DNA of 38,267 nt, taken from contig JAMCRS010000033.1 in assembly GCA_023380675.1 (NCBI GenBank), positions 1 through 38,267 on the forward strand, given 5' to 3'. The position numbers and the translations under genes were made by a program. Origin of the DNA: Chloroflexota bacterium (lineage in GTDB: Bacteria > Chloroflexota > Anaerolineae > UBA4142). The notes below the pieces were generated by a model. That model was not told the origin of the DNA, ran no database searches, and saw nothing but the letters and a program-made list of their open reading frames with translations. Of the stretch, positions 8,378 through 17,093 are shown piece after piece; the stretch's first letter is position 1, and each line of letters starts with the position of its first letter.

Positions 8378-9295
8378 GTGAAAATAGTCACCTTCGAAGC
8401 ACAGGGCCAAACGCGCTGGGGCGCCGTCCACGGCGAGGCCGTCGTCGATCTCAACCTCGCCCGCGCCATGTTCCTCGCCTCGCACGGCAAGGAAGCCAAA
8501 TACCTCGCGGTCGACGTCCTGGATTTCATCCGCCAGGGCGAAGAGGCCTGGGACGCGGCCGAAGAGACCCTCGAATTCTTTGGCGGCCGCGTCGTCGACG
8601 GCATCTCGTTCCATCTCGACGTCGTCAAGCTGCGTGCGCCCATCTCCAATCCCACCAAGGTGATCGGCATCGGACTCAACTATAGCGAGCACCGCAGCGA
8701 GCAGGACATCGGCCCCGACGCCACCCTTTACCCGATCCTTTTCCCCAAGTTCACGAATTCGATCGCCGGGCCGGACGACACGGTCACCTGGGATCCCGCG
8801 ATGACTCAAAAGGTCGACTACGAAGCCGAGCTCGGCATTGTCATCGGCAAGACCGCGCGCCGCGTCTCGGCCGCCGACGCGCTCGACTACGTCTTTGGCT
8901 ATTGCAATATCGACGACGTCAGCGCGCGCGACCTGCAGTACGACGAAAAAGGAAAGAAGCAATATACTCGCGGCAAATCGCTCGATACCTTTTGCCCGAT
9001 GGGTCCCTACGTCGTCACGCCGGACGAGATCGAAGACCCGCAGAACCTGACGGTCCGCTGTTGGGTCAACGGCGAGGTGCGGCAGGACTCTTCGACCGCG
9101 AATATGATCACATCCGTCGCAAACTTGATCGAATTCATCTCGCAAGGCATCACGCTGATGCCGGGCGATGTGATTGCCAGCGGCACACCCTCCGGCGTCG
9201 GCCATTACCGCAACCCGCCTGTCTATTTGAAACCCGGCGATGTCGTCGAGGTCGAGGTCCAGGGTCTCGGTCGCCTCCGCAACCCGGTCGGCTGA
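8378..9295 (+). CDS. Fumarylacetoacetate hydrolase family protein
   Basis: 305 residues with the FAH fold. Members are Mg2+/Mn2+-dependent hydrolases, decarboxylases or isomerases acting on 2-oxo acids of aromatic catabolism, for example 2-hydroxyhepta-2,4-diene-1,7-dioate isomerase, or acylpyruvate and oxaloacetate. Visible are an N-terminal subdomain (1-95), 'IGIGLNYSEHRSE' (the substrate-lid region), and the metal-binding acids E149/E151 in 'DYEAELGIVIG' and D179/D180 in 'IDDVSARD'. The C-terminal 'GDVIASGTPSGVG' and 'GDVVEVEVQGLG' signature is also present. Length is normal. The start is a GTG with AAGGGGG about five bases before it. It stands about 200 bases ahead of the gamma-glutamyl hydrolase gene. 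The exact substrate cannot be read from sequence. Confidence 0.9.
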   Translation: MKIVTFEAQGQTRWGAVHGEAVVDLNLARAMFLASHGKEAKYLAVDVLDFIRQGEEAWDAAEETLEFFGGRVVDGISFHLDVVKLRAPISNPTKVIGIGLNYSEHRSEQDIGPDATLYPILFPKFTNSIAGPDDTVTWDPAMTQKVDYEAELGIVIGKTARRVSAADALDYVFGYCNIDDVSARDLQYDEKGKKQYTRGKSLDTFCPMGPYVVTPDEIEDPQNLTVRCWVNGEVRQDSSTANMITSVANLIEFISQGITLMPGDVIASGTPSGVGHYRNPPVYLKPGDVVEVEVQGLGRLRNPVG

Positions 9296-9493
9296 TGTGC
9301 AGCGATATTCCCGCTCAGGTTGTAGGCTGAGCGTAGATTCTATGAAATGGCACGTGACTGAGCAAGATCTTCGTAGGCCAAGCGCGTGGCGCGTAATCCG
9401 CGGCTCTGCTCCCCTTACCTTTAGGGGCTGGGGGCTAGGTCGTTTTCGGCCACGATCCACTTTGCAGGGCCTCGCGGAACCAAGGCTAACCAT

Positions 9494-10228
9494 TTGCGTC
9501 CTCTCATAGGCATCCCGGCGCGGACCTATGTCGACGGCGCCGTCGTCCGATACGCCGTTACGTCCGCATACTGTCAAGCGATCGAACGCGCCGGCGGCGC
9601 ACCGATCGTCGTCCCGCTCGGCCTCGGCGTCGAGGTCTTGGGCGAGCTGTCCGCGCGGCTGGACGGCCTCCTTCTCGCCGGCGGCGCGGACGTCGATCCC
9701 GCCGAGTTCGGCGAAGCCGTCGAGCCCTTTTGCGGCGAGATCGATCACGCGCGCGATTTCGTAGAACTTCACCTGGCGCGGAGCGCCCTCGATAGCGGAC
9801 TGCCGGTATTCGGGATTTGCCGCGGCGTGCAGATGCTGAACGTCGCCGCCGGCGGAACACTCTATCAGGATATCGCCGCGCAGCTCCCGGGCGCACTCGC
9901 CCACGAGCACGTCCGCGGTGAGCCGTTCAATCGTTTGACCCACGTGATCGACATCGATGCGCGCTCGCGGCTTGCGCGTGCGCTCGGAGCCTCGCGTATG
10001 GAGGTCAATAGCCTGCACCATCAATCGATCAAGCAGGTCGCCCCCGGCTTTCGGATCGTCGCGCGCGCTCCCGACGGGATCGTCGAAGGGATCGAGTCGC
10101 GCAACGGACATTTCGCCCTCGGCGTCCAGTTCCACCCCGAGTGGCTGATAGACGACGACCGGCGGGTCGTCACGATGTTTCAAGAGTTCATCCGGGCCGC
10201 GATAAACCAGGACAGGAGTGCTGCATGA
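9494..10228 (+). CDS. Gamma-glutamyl-GABA hydrolase / peptidase C26 family
   Basis: 244 residues of the class I glutamine amidotransferase-like fold (PuuD/peptidase C26), which cleaves gamma-glutamyl amides such as gamma-glutamyl-GABA. The nucleophile is C109 in 'FGICRG', and the triad is completed by H214 and E216 in 'QFHPEW'. The family sequences 'LLLAGGADVDP' (about 60) and 'NSLHHQSIK' (substrate pocket) are both present. Length matches the family. The start is a TTG at 9494, preceded by AAGG about eight bases upstream, and it directly begins the conserved 'IGIPARTY' strand, so no longer start is needed. Its stop codon overlaps the ATG of the TPR gene (ATGA), so the two are translationally coupled. 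Role in polyamine, GABA or glutamyl-peptide turnover is inference. Confidence 0.9.
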   Translation: MRPLIGIPARTYVDGAVVRYAVTSAYCQAIERAGGAPIVVPLGLGVEVLGELSARLDGLLLAGGADVDPAEFGEAVEPFCGEIDHARDFVELHLARSALDSGLPVFGICRGVQMLNVAAGGTLYQDIAAQLPGALAHEHVRGEPFNRLTHVIDIDARSRLARALGASRMEVNSLHHQSIKQVAPGFRIVARAPDGIVEGIESRNGHFALGVQFHPEWLIDDDRRVVTMFQEFIRAAINQDRSAA

Positions 10229-12372
10229 ACGTCGAGGAAATGGAGCGTCGTTTTTTCGAGCTGAAAGGAAAACTCGACGTCGGTACGATCGATGAGGCGG
10301 AATTCAAGACCCAGATCGAAAAGCTCAAATTCCAGGACAAGGATGGGCACTGGTGGATGATCGGCGCGCAGAGCGGCAAGTGGTATACGTTCGACGGCGC
10401 TCGCTGGCTCCCGGGCAAGCCGCCCAAGCCCACGCCTTCTCCACCCGCGGCTGAGCCGGAGAAGGTCGCGCCCGTCGGCCCCGGCGCGCCTGTGACCCCG
10501 CCCGCCGCGCCGGACTTTCGGTCGACTACCCCGCTCCCCCCTCCGCCGGTCGCGACCTCAGGACAACCGCCGTCGCAAGCCGCCAAGCGGACGGCCGCAG
10601 ACCTGGCGTCTAAGCAAGACACTTCGCAGCCGCCAGCACAAGAGACCGTGCCGCCGTGGGATTACGCGCAGGAGCTCCCGCCGCCGCGCCCGGCCGTGTC
10701 CTCGCAGCTGCCTGCCCAAGAGCCACCCGCGCCGGTCCAACCCCCGTCGCAGCCGGCGCTGCCACCTTCCCTAGAATCGCAGCCTGCATCGCCTCAGCCG
10801 GCGTTCCAGCCGGCACCGCCACCTTCTCAAGAGTCGCCGGTTGCGTCGCCACGGCCGCCCACATCCGCGCCCGCGCCGGTCCAGCCTCCGTCGCAGCCGG
10901 CGACGCAGCCTTCGCCGCTCCCGCCGGCACCTTCGTGGGCGACCCCGCCCCCGCCCTCCGAGGGAACCACGAGTGCGCTTCCTCCCTTTCTTGCGTCGAC
11001 GCACGAGCAGACGACGCAACCTCTCGGGTCAGAATCGCGTCCTGCGCAAGCCGTCCAGCCGGCGGGATCCACACCCCCGCCGCTTCCGCCGTTTCCACCG
11101 GTCGCGGACCATTCGCTTCCAACCTACAATCGGTTGCCCTCAGACCACGACATGCCGGGCGGACCGGAGCAGTTGCAGATGGCGCCCGCGGCCGAGAGAG
11201 TCGCACGCCGTCGCGCGGCCGCGTCGCACGGCGGCTTTCGCCTCCCCATCAGCGGCCCCATTATTATTATCGGCGCTGCCGTGGTCGCCATCCTCGCCGT
11301 GCTCGTCATGTGGCTGGCCCTGGACAATTTGGTGCCAGGCAAGCCGATCAGCTCCTTTTTCGGCGGGCTCGCCGGCGGCAAGACGGCCGCTTCCCTCACC
11401 CCGGGTTCGCCGACGGCCGAGGCGCGCGGTGCCCGCGATATTTCCGAGTTCATCTCCGTGGGCGATCAGCTCATGCTGAACAGCAACGTCGATTCTGCCA
11501 TCACCCAATATCAGACAGCTTCAAAGGTCGCTCCCTCGAGCGCCGTTCCCCTCACCCACTGGTCGCGCGCCCTCGCCTATCGCGGGGAGCTGCAGGAGTC
11601 GCTCGCCAAGGCGCAGCAGGCGGTCCAGTTTGCTCCCGACGACGCGGATGCCAACGCGCAGTTGGCTCGCGCGCTGGCGTGGAATGGTCAGATCGACGCG
11701 GCGCTCAGTGCCGGGCAAAAGGCCGTGCAGTTGGACGCCAAGAATTCCAATGCCCATGCCTATCTCGCGGAAGCGTATCTGCTCGCGCATCGGATTCCGG
11801 ACGCACAGAGCCAGGCGCAAACGGCGATTCAACTCTCGCCGCGGAACGCCGAGGCCTACCGGTCCATGGCGTGGTTTTATACGGTGCAGGGACAAAAGGG
11901 TCCCGCCGTCGAAGCCTGGCAGCAGACGCTGACGCTCGAGCCCGACTTTTACTTCCGCCACTATGAGGTGGCGGAGGTGCTGCGCGTCTACTTCAACGCC
12001 AGCGCCGATGCGATTCCGGAATACGAAAAGTCGATCGGGCTCTACGGCGCCTACGTTCCCGCCCTGAGCCGGCTCGGAATTGCGTTCCTCGCCGCCGACC
12101 AGCCACAGCAGTCCACCGCGCAGTTGGAACATGCGATCACGCTGGACGCCAAGAACGCGGATAGCTATGCGTATCTCGGCATCGCGTTCGGTCAGCTCAA
12201 GCAGTGTGCGCAGGCCATCCCGTACTTTGAGCAAGCTCTTCAGGTCGATGCGAACAATTCGCTCGCTCAGATCGGTCTGTCCGACTGCAAGGGAGGCAAA
12301 ACGCCCGACATTCCGGCCGCGTCGCCGCCCAACGTGCCGCTCCTTCCGCCGGCTCTGGTGACCACCCAGTAA
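10225..12372 (+). CDS. Membrane-anchored proline-rich TPR protein
   Basis: 715 residues from the ATG at 10225 (CAGGAG upstream; it overlaps the previous stop as ATGA). Residues 1-65 form a small domain rich in Trp/Tyr ('GHWWMIGAQSGKWYTFDG') resembling the short Trp-rich modules found at the start of many Chloroflexota proteins. Residues 70-325 are a Pro/Ala/Gln linker of repeated 'QPPSQPA'-like units. One transmembrane helix follows at about 343-365. Residues 400-700 hold at least six TPR units ('NANAQLARALAWNGQIDAAL' type). Topology therefore puts the N-terminal domain in the cytoplasm and the TPRs outside, if the basic RRRAAA before the helix marks the inner side. It is a scaffold or assembly protein; the partner is unknown. 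Confidence 0.8.
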   Translation: MNVEEMERRFFELKGKLDVGTIDEAEFKTQIEKLKFQDKDGHWWMIGAQSGKWYTFDGARWLPGKPPKPTPSPPAAEPEKVAPVGPGAPVTPPAAPDFRSTTPLPPPPVATSGQPPSQAAKRTAADLASKQDTSQPPAQETVPPWDYAQELPPPRPAVSSQLPAQEPPAPVQPPSQPALPPSLESQPASPQPAFQPAPPPSQESPVASPRPPTSAPAPVQPPSQPATQPSPLPPAPSWATPPPPSEGTTSALPPFLASTHEQTTQPLGSESRPAQAVQPAGSTPPPLPPFPPVADHSLPTYNRLPSDHDMPGGPEQLQMAPAAERVARRRAAASHGGFRLPISGPIIIIGAAVVAILAVLVMWLALDNLVPGKPISSFFGGLAGGKTAASLTPGSPTAEARGARDISEFISVGDQLMLNSNVDSAITQYQTASKVAPSSAVPLTHWSRALAYRGELQESLAKAQQAVQFAPDDADANAQLARALAWNGQIDAALSAGQKAVQLDAKNSNAHAYLAEAYLLAHRIPDAQSQAQTAIQLSPRNAEAYRSMAWFYTVQGQKGPAVEAWQQTLTLEPDFYFRHYEVAEVLRVYFNASADAIPEYEKSIGLYGAYVPALSRLGIAFLAADQPQQSTAQLEHAITLDAKNADSYAYLGIAFGQLKQCAQAIPYFEQALQVDANNSLAQIGLSDCKGGKTPDIPAASPPNVPLLPPALVTTQ

Positions 12373-12483
12373 CGCCACACGAGGCAGAGTCGCCGCCGAT
12401 GAACGACGACGAAAGACCCCTCTTTGCCGTCAGACGGCCGCGGGTTGTCCAAGTCAAACGCGGCGCTCCACGTGCAACTTTGC

Positions 12484-13195
12484 GAGGTGTGGGGAGCGAT
12501 AACATGCCTCGCGAGCGCCGGAATTTCACGGGTGGACGTTCCGTGACGCTCCAACTGCTAGGAGTGATCCGGACGGCGCGCCACTCATCGTCGGCGGGAT
12601 CGAGCCAGATCGCATCATCCAGTTCAGCGACGCGGAGAAAAACCTCGTGCGATGGTCCATCGAACACGCTGCGCGCTTCTAGCAGATTCATTGCATCCTG
12701 CATCGCTTGCGCACACGGCACCCATCCCACTTCGGCGTAGAACCGCCGCGCTAACCACTGTTTGAACTTGTGACTGCGCAGCGGCAAAGTTTCAATAGGG
12801 TCGTTGACTACAACGGAGGCGTACGGGCTCTCGTCGGCCGTATGAAAGAGTTCGGCTTCGAAGCCGAACTTGACCAGGAGCGTGGTCTGCGACGGTTGCG
12901 GCACACCCGCGGCGGGCGCGTCAATTTCGCTCCGGGTTCTCCCGTCAGAGCGAGAAGATCTTCGAGCGAGTGCCCTGCCGCAAGAAAGTCATCCACGCCC
13001 TGCTTGCCACCTCCCGGCGCCGCGGGCAGATACACGACCGAAACCCAGGCGTGCTTGTTCCGCAGGTGGTAGCGCAGCCGGTCCATCGCTTGATGGACCT
13101 GGGGTTTGGCCGTGATATCCGAGTCGAACACGATGCTTACCTCGCGCTCCTGCAATGCGATGTAGTCAAAGTTGGCGAGGATAGTATTCCCGCCA
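12484..13195 (-). pseudogene. Decayed phage/plasmid primase (DUF3854) fragment
   Basis: The minus strand from about 13195 encodes the end of a DUF3854 (Toprim-like) domain: 'FDYIALQEREVSIVFDSDI' with the acidic DxD, then 'VVYLPAAPGGGKQGVDDFLAAG'. After about 12930 the frame shifts by one, and a second piece continues with 'LLVKFGFEAELFHT', 'WLARRFYAEVGWVP' and 'DGPSHEVFLRVAELDDAIWL' up to 'FRRSRGMLSLPTP' at about 12484. This order (Toprim-like domain, helical linker, strand-rich module) is known from primase/helicase proteins of phages and integrative plasmids. The N-terminus, the helicase C-terminus and an intact frame are all missing, so it is a relic. Confidence 0.75.
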
Positions 13196-14187
13196 TTTAC
13201 ATCCAGGATGCCGACTGGGGTCCCGCCTTCATCAAGATCTGCACCTACGCCCCTTATCCGGTCAAGGTCTGTCTGAATGGGCACGAATGGGTCAAGCAAC
13301 AACTGCGGAAGCAAGGTATCGCCTTTCAACCCTTGGACAATGGGTTTCTCGATTGCGAGAATCCACTGCTCTTGCAAGCGACGTGTGACGCCCTGGCGGT
13401 TGAGCACATCCAAGCGTTCTTTGACAAATGGCTTGCTCGATTACCCTGGCCCCTGACCCGCGACGACCGTCAGGCGGGGTATACTCATCGGCTCTCGATC
13501 GGGCAATTGGAAGTGAGCCGCACGCAGGTGTTCAAACAGCCCGCGCGCGGGCGTGAGTTCTTCGAACAAGTCATTCGGGACAACCTTGACCTAGGACGTC
13601 CCGACCGGGTGCAACTCGTCTTCGACCGCAAGATTATCAAGACCACGCCAGGACTGTTTCGCACCCGGGTAATCCAACGCGGGGTGCAGCCAAGCCTGTA
13701 CATCGAGTACAAGCACTCGGGCCTGAAGCAGTATTTCAAAGAGAACTGTGCCTTACGCACCGAGATGACGTTCAACGGTCCCGAAGACTTTGGGTTGCGC
13801 AAAGACCTTTCGCAATTGGCCTACTTGCAGCAGATCGGACGCGACATCAATCAACGTCTGTTGGACGTTCAACGGCTCAGTCAAGATTGCGCGCTGTCGC
13901 AGGAGGGTGCCGAACGCTTGGTGCAGCCGACCGTGAAAGAAGACGGTCGACGGGCGCCCGGTCTGCGCTTTGGCGATCCCCGCGTCATGGCGTTGTTCCT
14001 CGCGCTGACCTTGTTCTTGCACCTGCCCCGCGGGTTTACGGCGGGGCAACTGCGACAGCAGATGGCGAGTCTACCGGATCACGATTACGCTGCCACCCAG
14101 ATGAGCTACGATCTGCGGCGCTTGAGTGCGAAAGGCGTCATTTGGCGGATACCCCACAGTTATCGGTATCAGGTCACGACCTATTAG
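13190..14187 (+). pseudogene. Truncated conserved hypothetical protein of an abundant, uncharacterised family
   Basis: From about 13190 the plus frame gives about 332 residues with good protein character: 'YIQDADWGPAFIKICTYAPYP', 'CLNGHEWVKQQL', 'GREFFEQVIRDNLDLGRPD', 'SLYIEYKHSGLKQYFKE' and 'RAPGLRFGDPRVMALFLAL', with a C-terminal helix-turn-helix-like 'QMSYDLRRLSAKGVI'. This is a large family of unknown function common in soil bacteria; no catalytic motif is assigned. The open frame extends upstream to an ATG at 12970, but those residues are the antisense shadow of the primase fragment, so the native N-terminal part is missing. The C-terminus also stops soon after 'PHSYRYQVTTY', where relatives appear to run on by some 60-70 residues. 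Confidence 0.65.
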
Positions 14188-14225
14188 CACAGGGGGGTGG
14201 CATTAAGATTCCCTGGGTCAGGATG

Positions 14226-14259
14226 TTGACGGATACACATATTCCGGTGTATTATACAC
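14226..14259 (+). promoter_or_regulatory. vapBC promoter with overlapping inverted-repeat operator
   Basis: TTGACG (14226-14231) and TATTAT (14250-14255) are 18 bases apart. Three half-sites ATACAC (14233-14238), GTGTAT (14247-14252) and ATACAC (14254-14259) lie between and over the -10. They form two inverted repeats suited to binding by the VapB ribbon-helix-helix protein for autoregulation. Confidence 0.65.
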
Positions 14260-14285
14260 ACGTGCTCACACACAAAGGAGGCGAG

Positions 14286-14483
14286 ATGCGTACCAATATT
14301 GTGATTGATGATAACCTGATTCAGATGGCGATGAGGGCGACGGGGCTTCGTACCAAGCGTGCGGTCGTGGAAGCTGGCTTGCAACTCTTGATCCAGGTCA
14401 AAGCACAGACCGGCATCCGTCGCCTGAGAGGCAAGATCAAATGGGAAGGCGACCTTCATGACATGCGGGCTGGTCGAACCTAA
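14286..14483 (+). CDS. vapB: VapB-type antitoxin
   Basis: A 65-residue protein of the DUF2191 / ribbon-helix-helix antitoxin family. The N-terminal strand 'MRTNIVIDDNLI' is the DNA-binding ribbon, then two helices with 'RTKRAVVEAGLQLLI', then a C-terminal tail ('RRLRGKIKWEGDLHDMR') that usually threads into the VapC active site. The start ATG at 14286 has AAAGGAGG about six bases upstream. It is followed 12 bases later by the vapC gene, and an operator-like inverted repeat overlaps the promoter just upstream. It should neutralise the toxin and repress the operon. The family identification is firm; DNA binding to those repeats is inference. Confidence 0.9.
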   Translation: MRTNIVIDDNLIQMAMRATGLRTKRAVVEAGLQLLIQVKAQTGIRRLRGKIKWEGDLHDMRAGRT

Positions 14484-14495
14484 ACGGCGCAGACG

Positions 14496-14891
14496 ATGAT
14501 CATTGTTGACACGACGGTTTGGATCGATTACCTGAGCGGAATCAAAACGCCACAGACTAATTGGTTGGATACGGAGATTGAGAAGCAGCGACTTGGACTT
14601 ACGGATCTCATTCTTTGTGAGATCCTACAAGGCGTCAAGAACGATGAACAATCGACTGAGACGCAACGTGAGCTCATGAAGTTCGAAGTGATGGCAATGA
14701 GTGGTATTGATCTTGCAGTTGCAGCCGCTCGGAACTATCGGAAGCTCCGTGCCAAAGGTCGGACAGTTCGCAAGACTGTCGATTGCCTGATTGCAACATT
14801 CTGTCTTACGAATGGACACACCCTGCTGCACAATGATCGTGACTTCGATCCCTTTGAAGAAATACTTAGCTTGCCTGTCATCCATCCATAG
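14496..14891 (+). CDS. vapC: VapC-type PIN-domain ribonuclease toxin
   Basis: 131 residues, the usual VapC length. The PIN-domain acids are all present: D5 in 'MIIVDTTVWIDYL', E42 in 'LILCEILQG', D96 in 'VDCLIAT', and D114/D116 in 'HNDRDFDPF'. These chelate Mg2+/Mn2+ for site-specific tRNA or rRNA cleavage. The gene sits 12 bases after vapB and is likely co-transcribed. Nothing is missing, so the pair looks functional, although it lies between decayed mobile-element pieces, consistent with an addiction module carried in with them. Its RNA target is unknown. Confidence 0.9.
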   Translation: MIIVDTTVWIDYLSGIKTPQTNWLDTEIEKQRLGLTDLILCEILQGVKNDEQSTETQRELMKFEVMAMSGIDLAVAAARNYRKLRAKGRTVRKTVDCLIATFCLTNGHTLLHNDRDFDPFEEILSLPVIHP

Positions 14892-15143
14892 TTACAGTCG
14901 ATCTCTCGTACGTGATGGAAGGAAACCGCGAACATTAAGACTGTTCGAGCTCGGCCCAGAAATATGCCATAGGGCCAAGCGGCACCTTGTTTCTTTCTCG
15001 CCTCGCTCCTTTGTTTGTGAGGCTAATGCCTCCGACAAGAAGCCAGGCGTCCAAAGGTTTGCCAAATACAGAGCGCGGCAATAGGGTCTTTGACGATTTG
15101 TTCGTTCCAAACTCATGATAACGTTTCACTGAAAAGGGAATCC

Positions 15144-17093
15144 ATGCCGAGAAGACATCGTCCCGGTTACGTGGGCCGCCGTCAATTGGATCGCGACCTA
15201 GCCGAGGTAGATGAACTTACCGAAGGCCGACATTGGGTTGAGGCGCGCGATCAGCTGGAAGAACTTGAACAGCGTTATCCCAACAACGCCGAGATATTGG
15301 GCGAACTGCTCGATGTGAGTTACGAACTCCACGATATGCGCACTTATCTCGAGGTGTGCCAGCGATTGCTCAAACTCAATCCAAACGACGCCGACTTGAC
15401 ACTGGCACTCGCCGGCGCCTATATGGCAAACGTCCGCCCGGCCTCAGCGCTTTCGACCTTCCGTCTATTTCTTCAGCAATGGCCTCAACACGAGCGCGTG
15501 GCGGAGACGCGCAAAACTGTGACCGACCTCGAGGCCAAAATGAATGACATCTTGCGCGACTTGGGCCTCACCGGCGATGCGGGTTTGGAAATCGCCAGGC
15601 TGCACGAGCGAACTCTGGGCTTGCTCGAGCAGGGCCATTATCGTCAGGCGCGCGAAACGGCGGAGCAGTTGCTCGGACGTTATCCCGATTTTCTGCCAGC
15701 ATTCAACAACATTGCCCAATCCTATTGCGCCGGCGGCGATGTGGCGCGGGCGATTTCAACGACCGAACGGGTGCTGACGCAGCATCCGGATAACTATCAC
15801 GCGCTCGTCAACATGGTGCATTATCACTGCATAAAGGGGGATTTCGAGCAAGCCCACATTTATGCTGAACGCCTCAAGATGAGCGAATCAATCGCGGTAG
15901 GTACTTGGGTTCGCAAAGCTGAGGCCGCGGCGTACCTCGGCGACGATCAAGCCGTGGTAGATGCCTTCAACGGGGCGGAGCGAGCCGGGCATCTCAAGCC
16001 GCCGCTGGGCGATCCACTCTTGTTACACCTCGCCGCCGCGGCGCAAATGCGTCTGGGGGATGAACCCCAAGCGCGCAAACTCTGGAAGCGTGCGCTCGCC
16101 ATCGCGCCAGGGTTTGATTTGGCGAAGGAGAACCTCGACGATTTACGCAACCCGATTGGAGAGCGTCATGCGCCCTGGTTCTTTGAGCAAGGTAATTGGA
16201 TCACACCGCGCTTTGCGGAGGACCTGAGGGCGATGCTCAAGCGTTACACCCGTAAGAGCGAGCACGCCGTGGCGGACGCAACGCGCCAGTTCATTCAGCA
16301 GCACTCTGAGTTGGTCGCGCTGGCGCCCGTACTCTTGGACCGCGGCGATGTCAAGTCGCGCGAATTAGCCTTCCACCTTGCGGAGATGGCCCGGACGCCT
16401 GAAATGCTCGCCGCACTCCGCGATTTCGGGTTGAGCCAGCGTGGTCCAGACTCGATGCGTCACTCGGCGATGCAGATTGCTTCTGAGGCGGGCTTGATAC
16501 CAGAAGGTCCGGTGCGGATGTGGATGAAGGGTTCGTGGCGGGAAGTGATGTTACTGAGTTATGAATTGCATGATGAACCTACGTTCCAACACTCACGGCA
16601 GATTGAAAAGTGGTTCGCCGAGTCGATTGAGGCCACTAGAGCCCGTGATCTTGACCGTGCGGAAGAATTACTCCAACGCGGGCTGGCGGCCGAACCGGAT
16701 GCGCCCGATCTGCTGAACAATCTTGCCACGGTTTACGAATTGCGCGGGCGACGCAAAGAAGCTGAAGCGCTTTTGCGCCAGTTAATCGAAAAGCATCTCG
16801 ATTACGGTTTCCCGCGCATCAACCTGGCGCGATACTGCATCCAACGCGGCGATTTGGAACAGGCCGAAGCCTTACTCAAACCGCTACGGACGCGCAAGCG
16901 GTTTAACTTTAGCGAGTTTGGGTTTCTGTGCTCTGCCCAGATGGAGCTGCTCCTGGCCAGAAGCCAAGCCGATGGCGCGCGCGAGTGGTTGGAGATGTGG
17001 CAATCCCTTGATCCGGAAAACCCGCTCGTCGCGGATTGGCAAAGGCGATTGAGTCGGCGAAACCCAATGGAACGCTTGCTGGGGAGAACGTAA
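15144..17093 (+). CDS. TPR-repeat protein
   Basis: 649 residues from the ATG at 15144 (AAAAGGGA about six bases upstream). The protein is built almost wholly of helical hairpins. At least nine TPR-like units appear, for example 'GRHWVEARDQLEELEQRYPN', 'YLEVCQRLLKLNPNDADL', 'GHYRQARETAEQLLGRYPD', 'GDVARAISTTERVLTQHPDN', and a late pair 'RDLDRAEELLQRGLAAEPDA' and 'RRKEAEALLRQLIEKH'. A central stretch of about residues 340-480 is less regular and may be a degenerate HEAT-like part. There is no signal peptide or membrane helix, so it should be cytoplasmic. Its stop overlaps the next ATG (TAATG), so it is coupled to the small zinc-finger gene. Role: probably a scaffold; the partner is unknown. Confidence 0.8.
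   Translation: MPRRHRPGYVGRRQLDRDLAEVDELTEGRHWVEARDQLEELEQRYPNNAEILGELLDVSYELHDMRTYLEVCQRLLKLNPNDADLTLALAGAYMANVRPASALSTFRLFLQQWPQHERVAETRKTVTDLEAKMNDILRDLGLTGDAGLEIARLHERTLGLLEQGHYRQARETAEQLLGRYPDFLPAFNNIAQSYCAGGDVARAISTTERVLTQHPDNYHALVNMVHYHCIKGDFEQAHIYAERLKMSESIAVGTWVRKAEAAAYLGDDQAVVDAFNGAERAGHLKPPLGDPLLLHLAAAAQMRLGDEPQARKLWKRALAIAPGFDLAKENLDDLRNPIGERHAPWFFEQGNWITPRFAEDLRAMLKRYTRKSEHAVADATRQFIQQHSELVALAPVLLDRGDVKSRELAFHLAEMARTPEMLAALRDFGLSQRGPDSMRHSAMQIASEAGLIPEGPVRMWMKGSWREVMLLSYELHDEPTFQHSRQIEKWFAESIEATRARDLDRAEELLQRGLAAEPDAPDLLNNLATVYELRGRRKEAEALLRQLIEKHLDYGFPRINLARYCIQRGDLEQAEALLKPLRTRKRFNFSEFGFLCSAQMELLLARSQADGAREWLEMWQSLDPENPLVADWQRRLSRRNPMERLLGRT

Noticed and set aside
7723..10183. 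Two long minus-strand ORFs opposite the FAH and C26 genes
   Set aside because: They mirror strongly coding plus-strand genes with catalytic motifs, have no domain of their own and are artefacts of high GC.
10656..11966. 436-residue plus-strand ORF inside the TPR gene
   Set aside because: Overlaps the Pro/Gln linker and TPRs in another frame; Ala/Arg-rich and without a ribosome binding site.
12970..13190. N-terminal extension of the truncated conserved gene
   Set aside because: These residues are antisense to the primase Toprim-like domain, which has clear family motifs on the other strand.
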